This document shows positions 36,913 to 45,417 of a DNA stretch of 64,000 nucleotides, one piece after another (position 1 is the stretch's first letter; every line of letters begins with the position of its first letter). Where the stretch lies: NCBI GenBank assembly GCA_963755695.1, contig CAVWLB010000003.1:62001-126000 (forward strand), given 5' to 3'. This stretch comes from QHWT01 sp963755695 (GTDB lineage: Bacteria; Acidobacteriota; Vicinamibacteria; Vicinamibacterales; 2-12-FULL-66-21). Made by a program: the position numbers and the translations under genes. The notes below the pieces were generated by a model. The model was given only the letters and a program-made list of their open reading frames with translations. It searched no databases and had not been told where the DNA came from.

Positions 36913-36962
36913 GCTTTCTATGCCTTCTGCCTTCTGTCTTCTGCCTTCTGTCTTCTGTGTTT
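36913..36962. repeat. CTTCTGCCTTCTGT array
   Basis: Five copies of the 7-base unit gccttct / gtcttct fill the short gap between the MsbA-like gene's stop and the start of ettA. Confidence 0.85.
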
Positions 36963-36965
36963 CAC

Positions 36966-38891
36966 TTATAACGCATTGTTTGCCCGCAGCGTCGATGGGA
37001 CCTTCTCCGCATCCGGCTCGGGCGTGAAGTCTTCGCCCGGATTGATGAACCGGTCGGCCTCGAGCTTGTACTGCTTGTCGTAGAGCGTGCGATAACGTCC
37101 GCCGAGCGCCAGCAGTTCCTGGTGTGTGCCACGCTCGACGATCTCGCCGTGCTCGAGGACGAGAATCTGATCGGCGCTGCGGATAGTCGACAGCCGATGG
37201 GCAATCACGAACGTGGTGCGGCCGTGGCGCAGCGACTTGAGGCCGTCCTGGATGAGCGACTCGCTCTCGCTGTCGAGGCTCGACGTCGCTTCGTCGAGTA
37301 CCAGGATGCGGGGGTCCGCCAGTATCGCGCGCGCGATGGAGACGCGCTGTCGCTGCCCGCCCGACAACTTCACCCCCCGCTCGCCGACGATCGTGTCGTA
37401 GCCCTGGTCGAACTTCTCGATGAACTCGTCGGCGTGCGCAATCCGGCTGACCTTCTTGATCGCGTCGAGCGTGGCATCGGGGCTGCCGTACCGGATGTTG
37501 TCGCCGATGCTTCCGTCGAACAGAAAGTTGTCCTGCAGAACCACCCCGAGCTGGGTGCGGTAGTCGCGCAGCCTGACCGTCGAGAGATCGCGGCCGTCGA
37601 CGTAGATCCGTCCGCTGAGCGGCCGGTTGAAGGCCATGACGAGGCTGATCAGCGTGCTCTTGCCCGAGCCACTGGATCCCACCAGCGCGGTCGTGGTGCC
37701 GGCCGGCGCGCGGAAACTGACCTGCTTCAGCACCGGCACGCCGGCGTTGTACTCGAAGCTGACGTCCTGAAAGACGATCTCGCCGGCAATTTCGCCGAGC
37801 GGCGCACGCGCGGCGTCTTCTTCATCCTCGGTCGCCATCTGCATCAGCTCGCGAATCCGGTCCAGTCCGGCAAACGCTTCGCTGATCTGCGTGCCGATGG
37901 AGGCCATCTGCACGACCGGCGCGGCCAGCAGTCCCGTGAACAGGATGTAGTTCAGAAAGTCGCCAATCGTCATGTGGCCGGCGAGGATCGAGCGTCCGCC
38001 GACAATGATCATGATGACGCCAATGACGCCGATGATCGCCGTGGAGAAGGTGGTGATGGCCGATACCCCGGTGATCGATCTGGCGACGTTGCGGAACAGC
38101 CGGTGCACCCCCTTCGTGAAGACCAGCTCCTCGCGCTTTTCCGCGGTGTAGGTCTTCACGATCCGAATGCCACCGAGGGTCTCGTTCAGCCGACCGGTGA
38201 CTTCCGCATTGATCTTTCCGCGCTCTCGGAACAGCGGGCGCAGGCGGTTGAAGGCGATAGCCATTGCCGCGCCGAACGATCCCAGGGCAATGATGTTGAC
38301 GCAGGTGAGGACCCAGTTGAGGTAGAAGAGATAGGCGAGCGCGAGAACCGCGGTCACCAGGCTGCCGACGAGTTGTACCAGACCGTTGCCGACCAGATTT
38401 CGAATCCCTTCCGCGTCGGTCATGATCCGCGAGATCAGGACACCGGACTTCGTCGAATCGAAATAGCCGACCGGGAGCCGTGCGACGTGCGCTTCAACAC
38501 GCCGCCGCATGTCGGTGATGGCGCGTTGTGCCGCCACGCCGAGCACTTGCGACAGCGCGAACGACGTGACCGCCTGCACCATCGTCGCCGCGCCGGCCGC
38601 CAGCGCGAGCGGCACCAGCAGGTCGGCGCGATGCCTTCCAATCACATCGTCTATCAGGTATTTCGAGGTGGCTGGCAGGATCATGCCGGCAACGCGGTTG
38701 ACCAGCATCAGCGCGAGGCCGAGCACCAGCCGCCCGCGGCGCGCGACAATCAGCGAGCGCGCTTCCTGCCAGGCGTTCGAATAGTCGACCTTCTTCTTCG
38801 AGGGCTCGTCCGCGCGCACCGCCGCTGCGGAGCGACCCGCTCCCTCGCGGCCGCCATGACCGCGGACTCCGGCTCCTCGCAAAGGCATCAT
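36966..38891 (-). CDS. MsbA-like ABC transporter, fused permease and ATPase
   Basis: A 641-aa half-transporter. Six membrane helices occupy residues about 55-340 (LVLGLALMLVNRVAGMILPATSKYLIDDVIG onward; VGYFDSTKSGVLISRIMTDAEGIRNLVG is the typical coupling region). The ATPase follows with Walker A VGSSGSGKST, LSGGQRQRVSIARAIL, Walker B ILVLDEATSSLDSES and IAHRLSTI. Such exporters move lipids, lipid A cores or drugs outward. The first 35 residues are Gly/Arg-rich and unusual. ATG follows eight bases after the end of the HAD gene, so the two are in one operon, with ettA 54 bases downstream. Several ATGs are close together, so the exact start may shift by a codon or two. Confidence 0.88.
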   Translation of the reverse strand: MMPLRGAGVRGHGGREGAGRSAAAVRADEPSKKKVDYSNAWQEARSLIVARRGRLVLGLALMLVNRVAGMILPATSKYLIDDVIGRHRADLLVPLALAAGAATMVQAVTSFALSQVLGVAAQRAITDMRRRVEAHVARLPVGYFDSTKSGVLISRIMTDAEGIRNLVGNGLVQLVGSLVTAVLALAYLFYLNWVLTCVNIIALGSFGAAMAIAFNRLRPLFRERGKINAEVTGRLNETLGGIRIVKTYTAEKREELVFTKGVHRLFRNVARSITGVSAITTFSTAIIGVIGVIMIIVGGRSILAGHMTIGDFLNYILFTGLLAAPVVQMASIGTQISEAFAGLDRIRELMQMATEDEEDAARAPLGEIAGEIVFQDVSFEYNAGVPVLKQVSFRAPAGTTTALVGSSGSGKSTLISLVMAFNRPLSGRIYVDGRDLSTVRLRDYRTQLGVVLQDNFLFDGSIGDNIRYGSPDATLDAIKKVSRIAHADEFIEKFDQGYDTIVGERGVKLSGGQRQRVSIARAILADPRILVLDEATSSLDSESESLIQDGLKSLRHGRTTFVIAHRLSTIRSADQILVLEHGEIVERGTHQELLALGGRYRTLYDKQYKLEADRFINPGEDFTPEPDAEKVPSTLRANNAL

Positions 38892-38898
38892 GCTCGTT

Positions 38899-39729
38899 CT
38901 AGGACGCGCCGCCGAGGACGAACGTCTCAATCGCCGCGGCCACGCCTGCGGCATCGTTTGGAGCGGTGACCGGCCAACCTCGAGCGATCAGCTCCGGCAC
39001 GGCGTTACCCATGACCACCGGACACCCCGCGAACTCGAGCATCGAGAGGTCATTCAGATTATCTCCCACCGCCATCACTGCGGCCGGATCGATGCCGCGG
39101 GCCGCCGCCAGCTCGGACAACGCCGATCCCTTCGAGCAGCCCGCGCGAATCACGTCGACCAGCGAAAAGTCGCGGTATTCGTACTCGGTCAGCGACACGG
39201 CAAACTGACCCTCGTCGACGACCAGCTCGTCGTACAGCCGGCGCATGTCCACGCAGCGCCCGGTGAACATCACTTGAATTGGATCCTCGGTGAGCGACTC
39301 CTCCAGTGGCATCGTGGCGATGAACTCACGATTGGCCCGGAAGAACGCCCGATGGAGCGGATGATCCCAATCGACCGTCTCGTACACGATCTGGCCGGCG
39401 CGCGGACGGTCGAAGAGGACGGCGGTGGCGCCGCGGTGCTGAGGCGTGCGCCGAAGCACGTCCTGGGCAATCTCTTTTGGCAGCAGGTGCCGGACGATCG
39501 TCTCCCCGGCGCGGGTCTTGACCACCGCACCGTTGCTGACGATGAGCGTCAACGGTTCAGGCAACTGCTCGAAGATCGGGCGGGCGAAATCGTAGCGGCG
39601 TCCCGTGGCGAGCGCAACCTCCACCCCGGACTCGATCGCGCGCGCGATCGCCTCCAGGTTTGCCGCCGGGATGTGACCATGGGTGTCGAGCAGCGTGCCG
39701 TCAATGTCGAGGGCGAGAAGCTTGATCAT
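38899..39729 (-). CDS. HAD-superfamily phosphatase, Cof type
   Basis: A 276-aa Cof-like HAD hydrolase. Motif I is LALDIDGTLLD at about residues 4-14, motif II LIVSNGA, motif III Lys in RAGCSKGSALSEL, and motif IV GDNLNDLSMLEFAG. The large C2-type cap lies between motifs II and III. These enzymes dephosphorylate small phosphorylated metabolites such as sugar or coenzyme phosphates in the cytoplasm. ATG is chosen so that the protein begins MIKLLALDIDGT; the upstream frame runs into a repeat array. First gene of the unit that includes the MsbA-like exporter. Confidence 0.9.
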   Translation of the reverse strand: MIKLLALDIDGTLLDTHGHIPAANLEAIARAIESGVEVALATGRRYDFARPIFEQLPEPLTLIVSNGAVVKTRAGETIVRHLLPKEIAQDVLRRTPQHRGATAVLFDRPRAGQIVYETVDWDHPLHRAFFRANREFIATMPLEESLTEDPIQVMFTGRCVDMRRLYDELVVDEGQFAVSLTEYEYRDFSLVDVIRAGCSKGSALSELAAARGIDPAAVMAVGDNLNDLSMLEFAGCPVVMGNAVPELIARGWPVTAPNDAAGVAAAIETFVLGGAS

Positions 39730-39734
39730 CAATC

Positions 39735-39829
39735 GAAGGAATCGAAGGGAAGCGAAGGAATCGAAGGAACGTACAAGACCCAATTGTACGATCCTTCGAG
39801 GCTTCGCTCTTACTTCGAACCTTCGATCT
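39735..39829. repeat. ATCGAAGGAA array with inverted arm
   Basis: Units of atcgaagga are followed by gtacaagacccaattgtac (a 6-bp stem) and then the complement ccttcgaggcttcgctc / gaaccttcgatc. The whole stretch can fold into a single hairpin between the TonB receptor stop and the HAD start. Confidence 0.85.
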
Positions 39830-42053
39830 AAAAATTCACCCTCAGTTCAGCAACCACCTGCCGCTTGAGGATGTCGCCGAATACGTGCTGCAGAACGTCC
39901 TGGTTGAACAGATTGATCACCTTCACCGAGGTCGTGAGCTTGTTGGCAGCCCACTTCACTCCCACTCCCCCGTTGACCAGCGTGTATGCGTCGGTCGTGC
40001 CGTGATAGCGATCGTCGAGCACGTCCTGCCAATAGGCGCTGCCGCTGTAGGTGACGACCATGTCGCCGAGCCAGCGGTTCCTGGTGAAGTTGAAGCCGAT
40101 GTTGAACCGGTTCTTCGGGGGAAGATTGACCTCGGACAAGGGATTGGCAACGTTTGGAAAGTTCACGTCCGGCGTCGCTTGATACGAATAGTTGGCAAAC
40201 ACGTTCAGGTACGGCCGCACCGGAGAGGTCACACCCAGCTCGAGCCCCTTCTGCGTCGTCCGGCCGAGGTTCTTGTAGGTGAAGAGAGCTGGCAGGCTTC
40301 CACCCGGCACGAGCGCAACCGTGAAAGGCGGCAGCAGGCCGTTGGCCCAGTTGGGCGGCGGATTCCGCGCCGTATACCGCGCCGACGTCTCCTCTGTGAA
40401 CAGGATGTCGTCATTGGTCCGATTGACGTAAAACGCCGCGCTCAGGACCGCCTTGCCGTCCGCGACGATCCCCGTATAACCCAGCTCGTACGCGTCAACC
40501 GAGGTTTCGTTCAGCGGAGCATTCAGGACTTCGTTGCCGGCGGAACGAACCGGCAGCAGGTAGATTTGCCCCCGCACCGCCGGATTGAGCACCGCAAACG
40601 GCGTCAGGTCGATGGGCTCGGCGATCGCGACGTCCAGGAAGTTGTTGATCACTGAGGGGGAGCGGTAGGCGCGATTGTAGGAGAGCCGAAGCGTGTGATC
40701 CTCGTGCGGCTTCATCATGAAAGTGACCCGCGGCGAGAACACGACGTTGTCCAGATAATCGAACCGATCGAGGCGCGCGCCGGCCACCAGGCGGAACCGG
40801 TTCGACAGGAAAATCTCGTCCTGCGCGAAGGCTCCCCCCTCGGTGCGATTGTCCGACAGCGGCGCAATCGAGAGGTCCGACGTGTTGAAGCGCAGGTTGC
40901 CGCCGTATGTGACGACGTGCTTCTGCGCAAAGGTCTGCACGTTCGAGGCCTCGAAGTCGAACGTCTTGGTCTTGAAGATGAAGCCGATGCGATTGCCGGT
41001 CGGGTCTACGGTCAGGAGGTTGGTTGCGTCTCCGTCGAGGATGTTGGTGAAAAATGCGGCGCGGAAGGTATTCTTCGTGAAGTTCACCTTGCCGTAGCTC
41101 ATCACCGACCCGCTGTTGATGTCGAAGGGTCCGATACCGGAGTGCATGATCCCTTCGGTGCCGGCGACACCTCCCGAGAACGACAGCCGCTTCCCATCTG
41201 GAAAGTCGTAATCGAGACGTCCGTCGAACTTCGGCTGCGTGGTCCCCTGGTTGCTGAAGTCGGGATACTGCGCCTTGGTGCCGAAACAGACCTCCGGGTT
41301 ATCGCAGGGAATCGTGCCGCTCGGCCGCGCGAGCGGGTCCTGCGTGTAGGCACCGCCCGATACTTTGAACGCCCATCGATCGTTCAACGCCTGGGCGTGC
41401 GTGCCGCTCACGTAGAAGACTGTTCCAGCGGTCTGATCCTTGCTGCTGGTCGAGCGATCGAAGCCACCGAGGCCGAGAGTGAAGCTCGTGCCAGACATTT
41501 CGCGCGGCGCCTTGGTAATCACGTTCACGACGCCGTAAAGCGCGTTGGCGCCCCAGACGGCGGATGCGGGACCGCGAATCACTTCGATCTGTTTGATCTC
41601 GTTCAAATTCACCGGCAGAAAGTCCCACATCACAAACCCGAAGAAGTCCTGATACAGACTCCGACCGTCGAGCAGCGCGAGCTGTCCGGTCGCGAGCGTG
41701 CCGGTGGCGCCGCGTGAAGTGACGTTGATGTCCCTGGCCGAGACCTGCGTCATGTTCATGCCTGGAACGGCGCGCAGCAATTCCGCGAAGTTCTGGCTGG
41801 GCGCGCTCTGAATCGTCTGCGCGCCAATCACCGTCATCGTCGCGGGAGCGTTCACGAGCTTCTCTTCGGTCCTCGAGGCCGACACGACGACCGTTTCCTC
41901 GTACTTCTGAGGCTCGTCAGGATTCTGGGGAGGATTCTGTTCGGCCTGCTGCGAGCCGGCCGACTGTCCGGCCGGCGCGGTCGCCTGCTGCGCGCGGACC
42001 GGCGCACTCGCCAGCACCAACGCCGCGAGCGCGAATTGGGACACCAATTTCAT
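39828..42053 (-). CDS. TonB-dependent outer-membrane receptor
   Basis: A 741-aa receptor with signal peptide (VSQFALAALVLASAPVRAQ), a Gln/Pro-rich spacer, a candidate TonB box (ETVVVSAS) at about 53-60, a plug domain (APATMTVIGAQTIQ, LLRAVPGMNMTQVSARDINVTSRGATG, IEVIRGPASAVWGANALYGVVNVITK) and a 22-strand barrel ending in VVAELRVNF with terminal Phe. It brings a ligand such as a siderophore, vitamin or oligosaccharide across the outer membrane with energy from TonB-ExbBD. No binding-protein or ABC genes are adjacent, so the ligand is unknown. The frame is intact. A candidate promoter is listed separately. Confidence 0.92.
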   Translation of the reverse strand: MKLVSQFALAALVLASAPVRAQQATAPAGQSAGSQQAEQNPPQNPDEPQKYEETVVVSASRTEEKLVNAPATMTVIGAQTIQSAPSQNFAELLRAVPGMNMTQVSARDINVTSRGATGTLATGQLALLDGRSLYQDFFGFVMWDFLPVNLNEIKQIEVIRGPASAVWGANALYGVVNVITKAPREMSGTSFTLGLGGFDRSTSSKDQTAGTVFYVSGTHAQALNDRWAFKVSGGAYTQDPLARPSGTIPCDNPEVCFGTKAQYPDFSNQGTTQPKFDGRLDYDFPDGKRLSFSGGVAGTEGIMHSGIGPFDINSGSVMSYGKVNFTKNTFRAAFFTNILDGDATNLLTVDPTGNRIGFIFKTKTFDFEASNVQTFAQKHVVTYGGNLRFNTSDLSIAPLSDNRTEGGAFAQDEIFLSNRFRLVAGARLDRFDYLDNVVFSPRVTFMMKPHEDHTLRLSYNRAYRSPSVINNFLDVAIAEPIDLTPFAVLNPAVRGQIYLLPVRSAGNEVLNAPLNETSVDAYELGYTGIVADGKAVLSAAFYVNRTNDDILFTEETSARYTARNPPPNWANGLLPPFTVALVPGGSLPALFTYKNLGRTTQKGLELGVTSPVRPYLNVFANYSYQATPDVNFPNVANPLSEVNLPPKNRFNIGFNFTRNRWLGDMVVTYSGSAYWQDVLDDRYHGTTDAYTLVNGGVGVKWAANKLTTSVKVINLFNQDVLQHVFGDILKRQVVAELRVNF

Positions 42054-42122
42054 GGAGGATGCTCCTGGGGGGCCTGTTCGCCCGCCCGAAAACGACGGGC
42101 TTGCTGGGGATTAGTGTTAGCC

Positions 42123-42152
42123 GGTATATCACAAGGATCGCTCGCGTATCAA
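42123..42152 (-). promoter_or_regulatory. candidate promoter of the TonB receptor
   Basis: Reading the minus strand, TTGATA (42152-42147) and TATACC (42128-42123) are 18 bases apart, about 70 bases before the receptor ATG. The leader between them and the gene contains a 5-bp hairpin (gcccg/cgggc) and an aggag element eight bases before the start. Confidence 0.45.
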
Positions 42153-42182
42153 TTCGAGCCATGGGCATAGACTTGACGGTTC

Positions 42183-43223
42183 ATGGCCGCGAAACTGCCC
42201 GTCACACCGGCAGAGGAATGGGCCGGCTGGCCCGACGACAAGCTGCTCGACCTCCACATCTGCCAACTGGGTATCGGCATCGAAGGCAGCCCGCTGGAGC
42301 CCCGGCTTGGCGAGCTCGACAAGGAGCTCCAGACCCGGGGACTCACCGCGTTTCACCCGCACTACTGGCTCTCGGACGAGTGGTTCACGCCGGACGGCGT
42401 GCCCGGTGTCGCGATCCCTTTCTATCTTGCCCATCCGCGGCTCGAAAAGCTCGAACGCACGCAAATGCTGGAAGTGGAAGGGGGAACGCCCGAGTGGTGC
42501 ATGCGGATCCTGCGGCATGAGGCGGCGCACGCGATCGACAACGCCTACCGGCTGCGGCTGCGACGCCGGCGTCAGCAGGTGTTCGGCCCGTCCTACAAAG
42601 CGTATCCGGAGTACTACACGCCGCGGCCATACAGTAAGAGCTTCGTCCTCCATCTCGATAGCTGGTACGCGCAAAGCCATCCCGACGAAGATTTCGCAGA
42701 GACGTTTGCCGTCTGGCTCAATCCGCAGTCCGACTGGCGAGTGCGCTACGCGGACTGGCCGGCGCTGAAGAAGCTGGAATACATGGAGACACTGATGCAC
42801 GAGCTGGCCAACAAACCCATGCTGGTGCACACCCGCAAGAAGGTCGATCCGATCCAGTCGATCCGGAAGACGCTCCGCGCGCACTACGAGCGCAAGCGCC
42901 GTCATTACGGCCTGCTGCATCCGGACTTCTACGATCGTGATCTGCGGCGGCTGTTTTCGGATAATGCGGAGTACAACGGCAACATGAAAGCGGCTCGCTT
43001 CATCGCGCGGATACGCAAGGACGTCCGCCGCATGGTCGCGAGCTGGACGGGCGAGTATCAGTACACGATCGACCAGGTCATCGAGGCCATGATGCGCCGG
43101 GCCAACGAGTTGAATCTGCGCCTCACCAGCCACGAGGAGCGTGCAAAATCTGACTTCCTCGTCCTGCTCACGGTGCAGACGATGAATTATCTGCACAGCG
43201 GCCGGCACCGGGTCGCGCTTTAA
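42183..43223 (+). CDS. putative zinc-binding metallopeptidase
   Basis: A 346-aa cytoplasmic-looking protein with a gluzincin-type motif RHEAAHAIDNAY (HExxH at about residues 117-121) and the downstream HPDEDFAETFAVWL, whose Asp/Glu residues likely supply the third ligand. The C-terminal half is helical and basic (RKTLRAHYERKRRHYGLLHPDFYDRDL). It matches the family annotated as putative zinc-binding metallopeptidase; natural substrates are not known. The ATG lies 130 bases from the divergent TonB receptor. I see no signal peptide and no good Shine-Dalgarno. Confidence 0.75.
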   Translation: MAAKLPVTPAEEWAGWPDDKLLDLHICQLGIGIEGSPLEPRLGELDKELQTRGLTAFHPHYWLSDEWFTPDGVPGVAIPFYLAHPRLEKLERTQMLEVEGGTPEWCMRILRHEAAHAIDNAYRLRLRRRRQQVFGPSYKAYPEYYTPRPYSKSFVLHLDSWYAQSHPDEDFAETFAVWLNPQSDWRVRYADWPALKKLEYMETLMHELANKPMLVHTRKKVDPIQSIRKTLRAHYERKRRHYGLLHPDFYDRDLRRLFSDNAEYNGNMKAARFIARIRKDVRRMVASWTGEYQYTIDQVIEAMMRRANELNLRLTSHEERAKSDFLVLLTVQTMNYLHSGRHRVAL

Positions 43224-43273
43224 CCATCAAAACCATTAGCCAGGGCGACGCGGCAGAAGTCATTTCCCCCGGC

Positions 43274-43831
43274 TCACCGGCCGGTCAGTGACTTCAGCCA
43301 GTGTTCCAGGCTCTCGGCGCCGAGCCGCGCGTAGGCACGGCGTTCGGCCCTGGCGCGGTCGATTTCCCACGCATACAGCAGGTCGCGCACCGCCTCGGGG
43401 GGTTGCTGCGCCACGAACACGAAATCCGGACGCCGCCGGACCACGACGTGCAGCGGCCCCGGCGAGTCGGAGGCGAACTCGCGCACCCAGGGGGCAACGC
43501 GATCATCCGAGAGGTCGGTTGGCGCATCCATACCGTCGATACCGACAATCGTGACAGCGGCCGTCTCGGGCGCGCCGAGGTCGGAGAGCAGAGCGGCCAT
43601 CGACCAGCGCGTCAACTGCGTCCACTCCTGCGGCGCGGACCGATCGGCGTTGGGCTGGGCACGACGCCAGTACCATGCCAGTCCGCTCTCGAGCATCGCG
43701 TCCACTCGCGAACGCGGGTCAGGATCGAACAGCGTCAGCGCATACGCGATGGGGCCATTCTCGCGGAGATAGCAAACGAGCGCCGTATGCGTGGCGCCGG
43801 TACGTCGAAAGGTGCGCCGGAACCAGTCCAT
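43274..43831 (-). CDS. hypothetical protein coupled to the HD-GYP gene
   Basis: A 185-aa protein with no motif I recognise. It begins with FRRTFRRTGATHTALVCYLRENGPIAYALTLFDPDPRSRVD, contains an acidic middle (IDGMDAPTDLSDDRVAPWVREF) and ends with a helical, Arg/Glu-rich segment (YAWEIDRARAERRAYARLGAESLEHWL). Its ATG overlaps the stop of the FHA-GAF-HD-GYP gene by one base (TAATG), so the two are translated together and it probably serves that signalling protein. Soluble; no signal peptide. Confidence 0.65.
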   Translation of the reverse strand: MDWFRRTFRRTGATHTALVCYLRENGPIAYALTLFDPDPRSRVDAMLESGLAWYWRRAQPNADRSAPQEWTQLTRWSMAALLSDLGAPETAAVTIVGIDGMDAPTDLSDDRVAPWVREFASDSPGPLHVVVRRRPDFVFVAQQPPEAVRDLLYAWEIDRARAERRAYARLGAESLEHWLKSLTGR

Positions 43832-45405
43832 TACTCTTCGAGCCGCACGATCACCGACGAGCGGATGTCGGCGAGCAGTTCGCCGCGCTCGAACAGCCTG
43901 AGGGCCGCGCCGACGATGGAGGGATCGAAGTGGTGGCCGGAGCTCTGCACGATGAGATCGACTGCCTGCTGCGGCGGCATGGCCGCGCGATAGGCGCGGG
44001 CGGAGGTCAGCGCGTCATAAAAATCGGCAACGCCAAGGAGCCGGCCCAGAAATGGAATGTTCTCTCCCTTCAGACCTTCCGGATAGCCGGTGCCGTCCCA
44101 TCGCTCGTGGTGATACTGGACCCCTGGGATGACCGCCTTCACGGCCGCGGTTTCGATGTTCCCGAGGATCCTGGCCCCGTGCAGAGTGTGCTTTTGCATC
44201 TCGGCGGTCTCCTCCGGCGTCAAGCGGCCGGGCTTGTTGAGAATCGCATCGGGGACGGCGATTTTCCCGACGTCGTGCAGGAGCGCTGAGAGCTCCGCCG
44301 TTTGCCGCTCATCGTCGCTCATCCCAAGTTCGCGTGCGAGTTGACCGGTGAGCGCTGCCACCCGCTCGGAGTGCCGATGTGTGTATCCGTCGCGAGCGTC
44401 GATCGTCGCGGCGATCGCCCTGATCGTGTCGAGCAGCAGACGCTCGAGCTCGCCCATCAGCCGTACGCGATGCATCGCGACTCCGGCCTGGTTGCCGATC
44501 GCTGCCAGCAACTCGAGGTCTGCCTCGTTGAACCGGCCAGCGCCGCTCAAGCTGTCGACGTAAAGGGCGCCAAGAATCTGATCCGCCGTTCTGAGCGGGA
44601 CGCACATGACGGATCGCACGTGTTGGCCGATCACGCTCTCGCCTGCGCTGAAGCGGGCATCGCGGCTCGCGTCGTGCGCAAACACCGACAGACCCTTGCC
44701 AATGGCATCCGAGACCAGTGTCCGGCTGACGCTGAAGGGCCCGCCCGATAGTCCGGGGCGAGTGCGCGCGGCCGCGACCTCCGGCTGGCGGTTCGCGGGA
44801 TCCTCGCGGCGCAGCACCACCGCCGTCCGATCGGCTGGCAGCACGTCGAGAATCGCCTGCAACGTCGACTCGGAGAGCTGCTCCATCGTGCGCGCCTTCG
44901 ACAGCGCTTCGCTGACGCGGTGCAGCGTCGCGAGGTGACGCTGGGCGCGCTGGAGCAGCCCGAGTTGCGTGTCGCTCGCGCGATGAGATGTCGTGAGCCA
45001 CTCGAGCGTCGAGGGCTCGATGCGGCGCTCGATCACCGACGATATCCCGGTGGAATCGTCGAGCACGGCGGCGCTCGCGTCCGCGTCGCTGGCGATTCCG
45101 GCCGGACCGCCGACCTCGATGATCGTCGCGCCCAACCGGATGCGGTCGCCTGCGACGGCCGTCGCCTCTTGCACCGGCTGTTCGTTGATGAAGGTGCCGT
45201 TGGCGGAATCCAGATCGCTCACGCGCAGCCCTTCGTCCGTACATGCAATCGTGCAGTGGCGTCGCGACACCGCAGCGTCATCGAGCTGCAGCTCGCACTG
45301 CGCCATCCGTCCGGCGGTAATCGTCTGCCCGGTCGTCAGCCGCAGCACGCGATCCGACAACTGGAGCACGAACTCGTGTGGTGCCGGCATTCGAAAGGGC
45401 GCCAT
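43831..45405 (-). CDS. FHA-GAF-HD-GYP protein (putative cyclic-di-GMP phosphodiesterase)
   Basis: A 524-aa cytoplasmic signalling protein. Residues 10-100 form an FHA domain (ITAGRMAQCELQLDDAAVSRRHC, DLDSANGTFINEQPV) that binds phosphothreonine peptides; about 165-315 a GAF domain (SVMCVPLRTADQILGALYVDS); about 325-515 an HD-GYP domain with HRHSERVAALTGQLAREL, LLHDVGKIAVPD, and HHERWDGTGYPEGL. HD-GYP domains degrade cyclic-di-GMP. The FHA input suggests control by a Ser/Thr kinase such as the one at 706. It is divergent from the M28 peptidase with only 12 bases between the starts; the second in-frame ATG (about 45390) is an alternative. Confidence 0.9.
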   Translation of the reverse strand: MAPFRMPAPHEFVLQLSDRVLRLTTGQTITAGRMAQCELQLDDAAVSRRHCTIACTDEGLRVSDLDSANGTFINEQPVQEATAVAGDRIRLGATIIEVGGPAGIASDADASAAVLDDSTGISSVIERRIEPSTLEWLTTSHRASDTQLGLLQRAQRHLATLHRVSEALSKARTMEQLSESTLQAILDVLPADRTAVVLRREDPANRQPEVAAARTRPGLSGGPFSVSRTLVSDAIGKGLSVFAHDASRDARFSAGESVIGQHVRSVMCVPLRTADQILGALYVDSLSGAGRFNEADLELLAAIGNQAGVAMHRVRLMGELERLLLDTIRAIAATIDARDGYTHRHSERVAALTGQLARELGMSDDERQTAELSALLHDVGKIAVPDAILNKPGRLTPEETAEMQKHTLHGARILGNIETAAVKAVIPGVQYHHERWDGTGYPEGLKGENIPFLGRLLGVADFYDALTSARAYRAAMPPQQAVDLIVQSSGHHFDPSIVGAALRLFERGELLADIRSSVIVRLEE

Positions 45406-45411
45406 TATAAT
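45404..45411. promoter_or_regulatory. symmetric ATTATAAT -10 element between divergent starts
   Basis: The eight bases attataat are self-complementary and give a perfect TATAAT on both strands (45406-45411 on plus, 45409-45404 on minus). It fills most of the 12-base gap between two divergent ATGs. A plus-strand transcript would begin at about the A of the M28 ATG, that is leaderless. No convincing -35 box is seen on either side. Confidence 0.4.
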
Positions 45412-45417
45412 CAAGGG

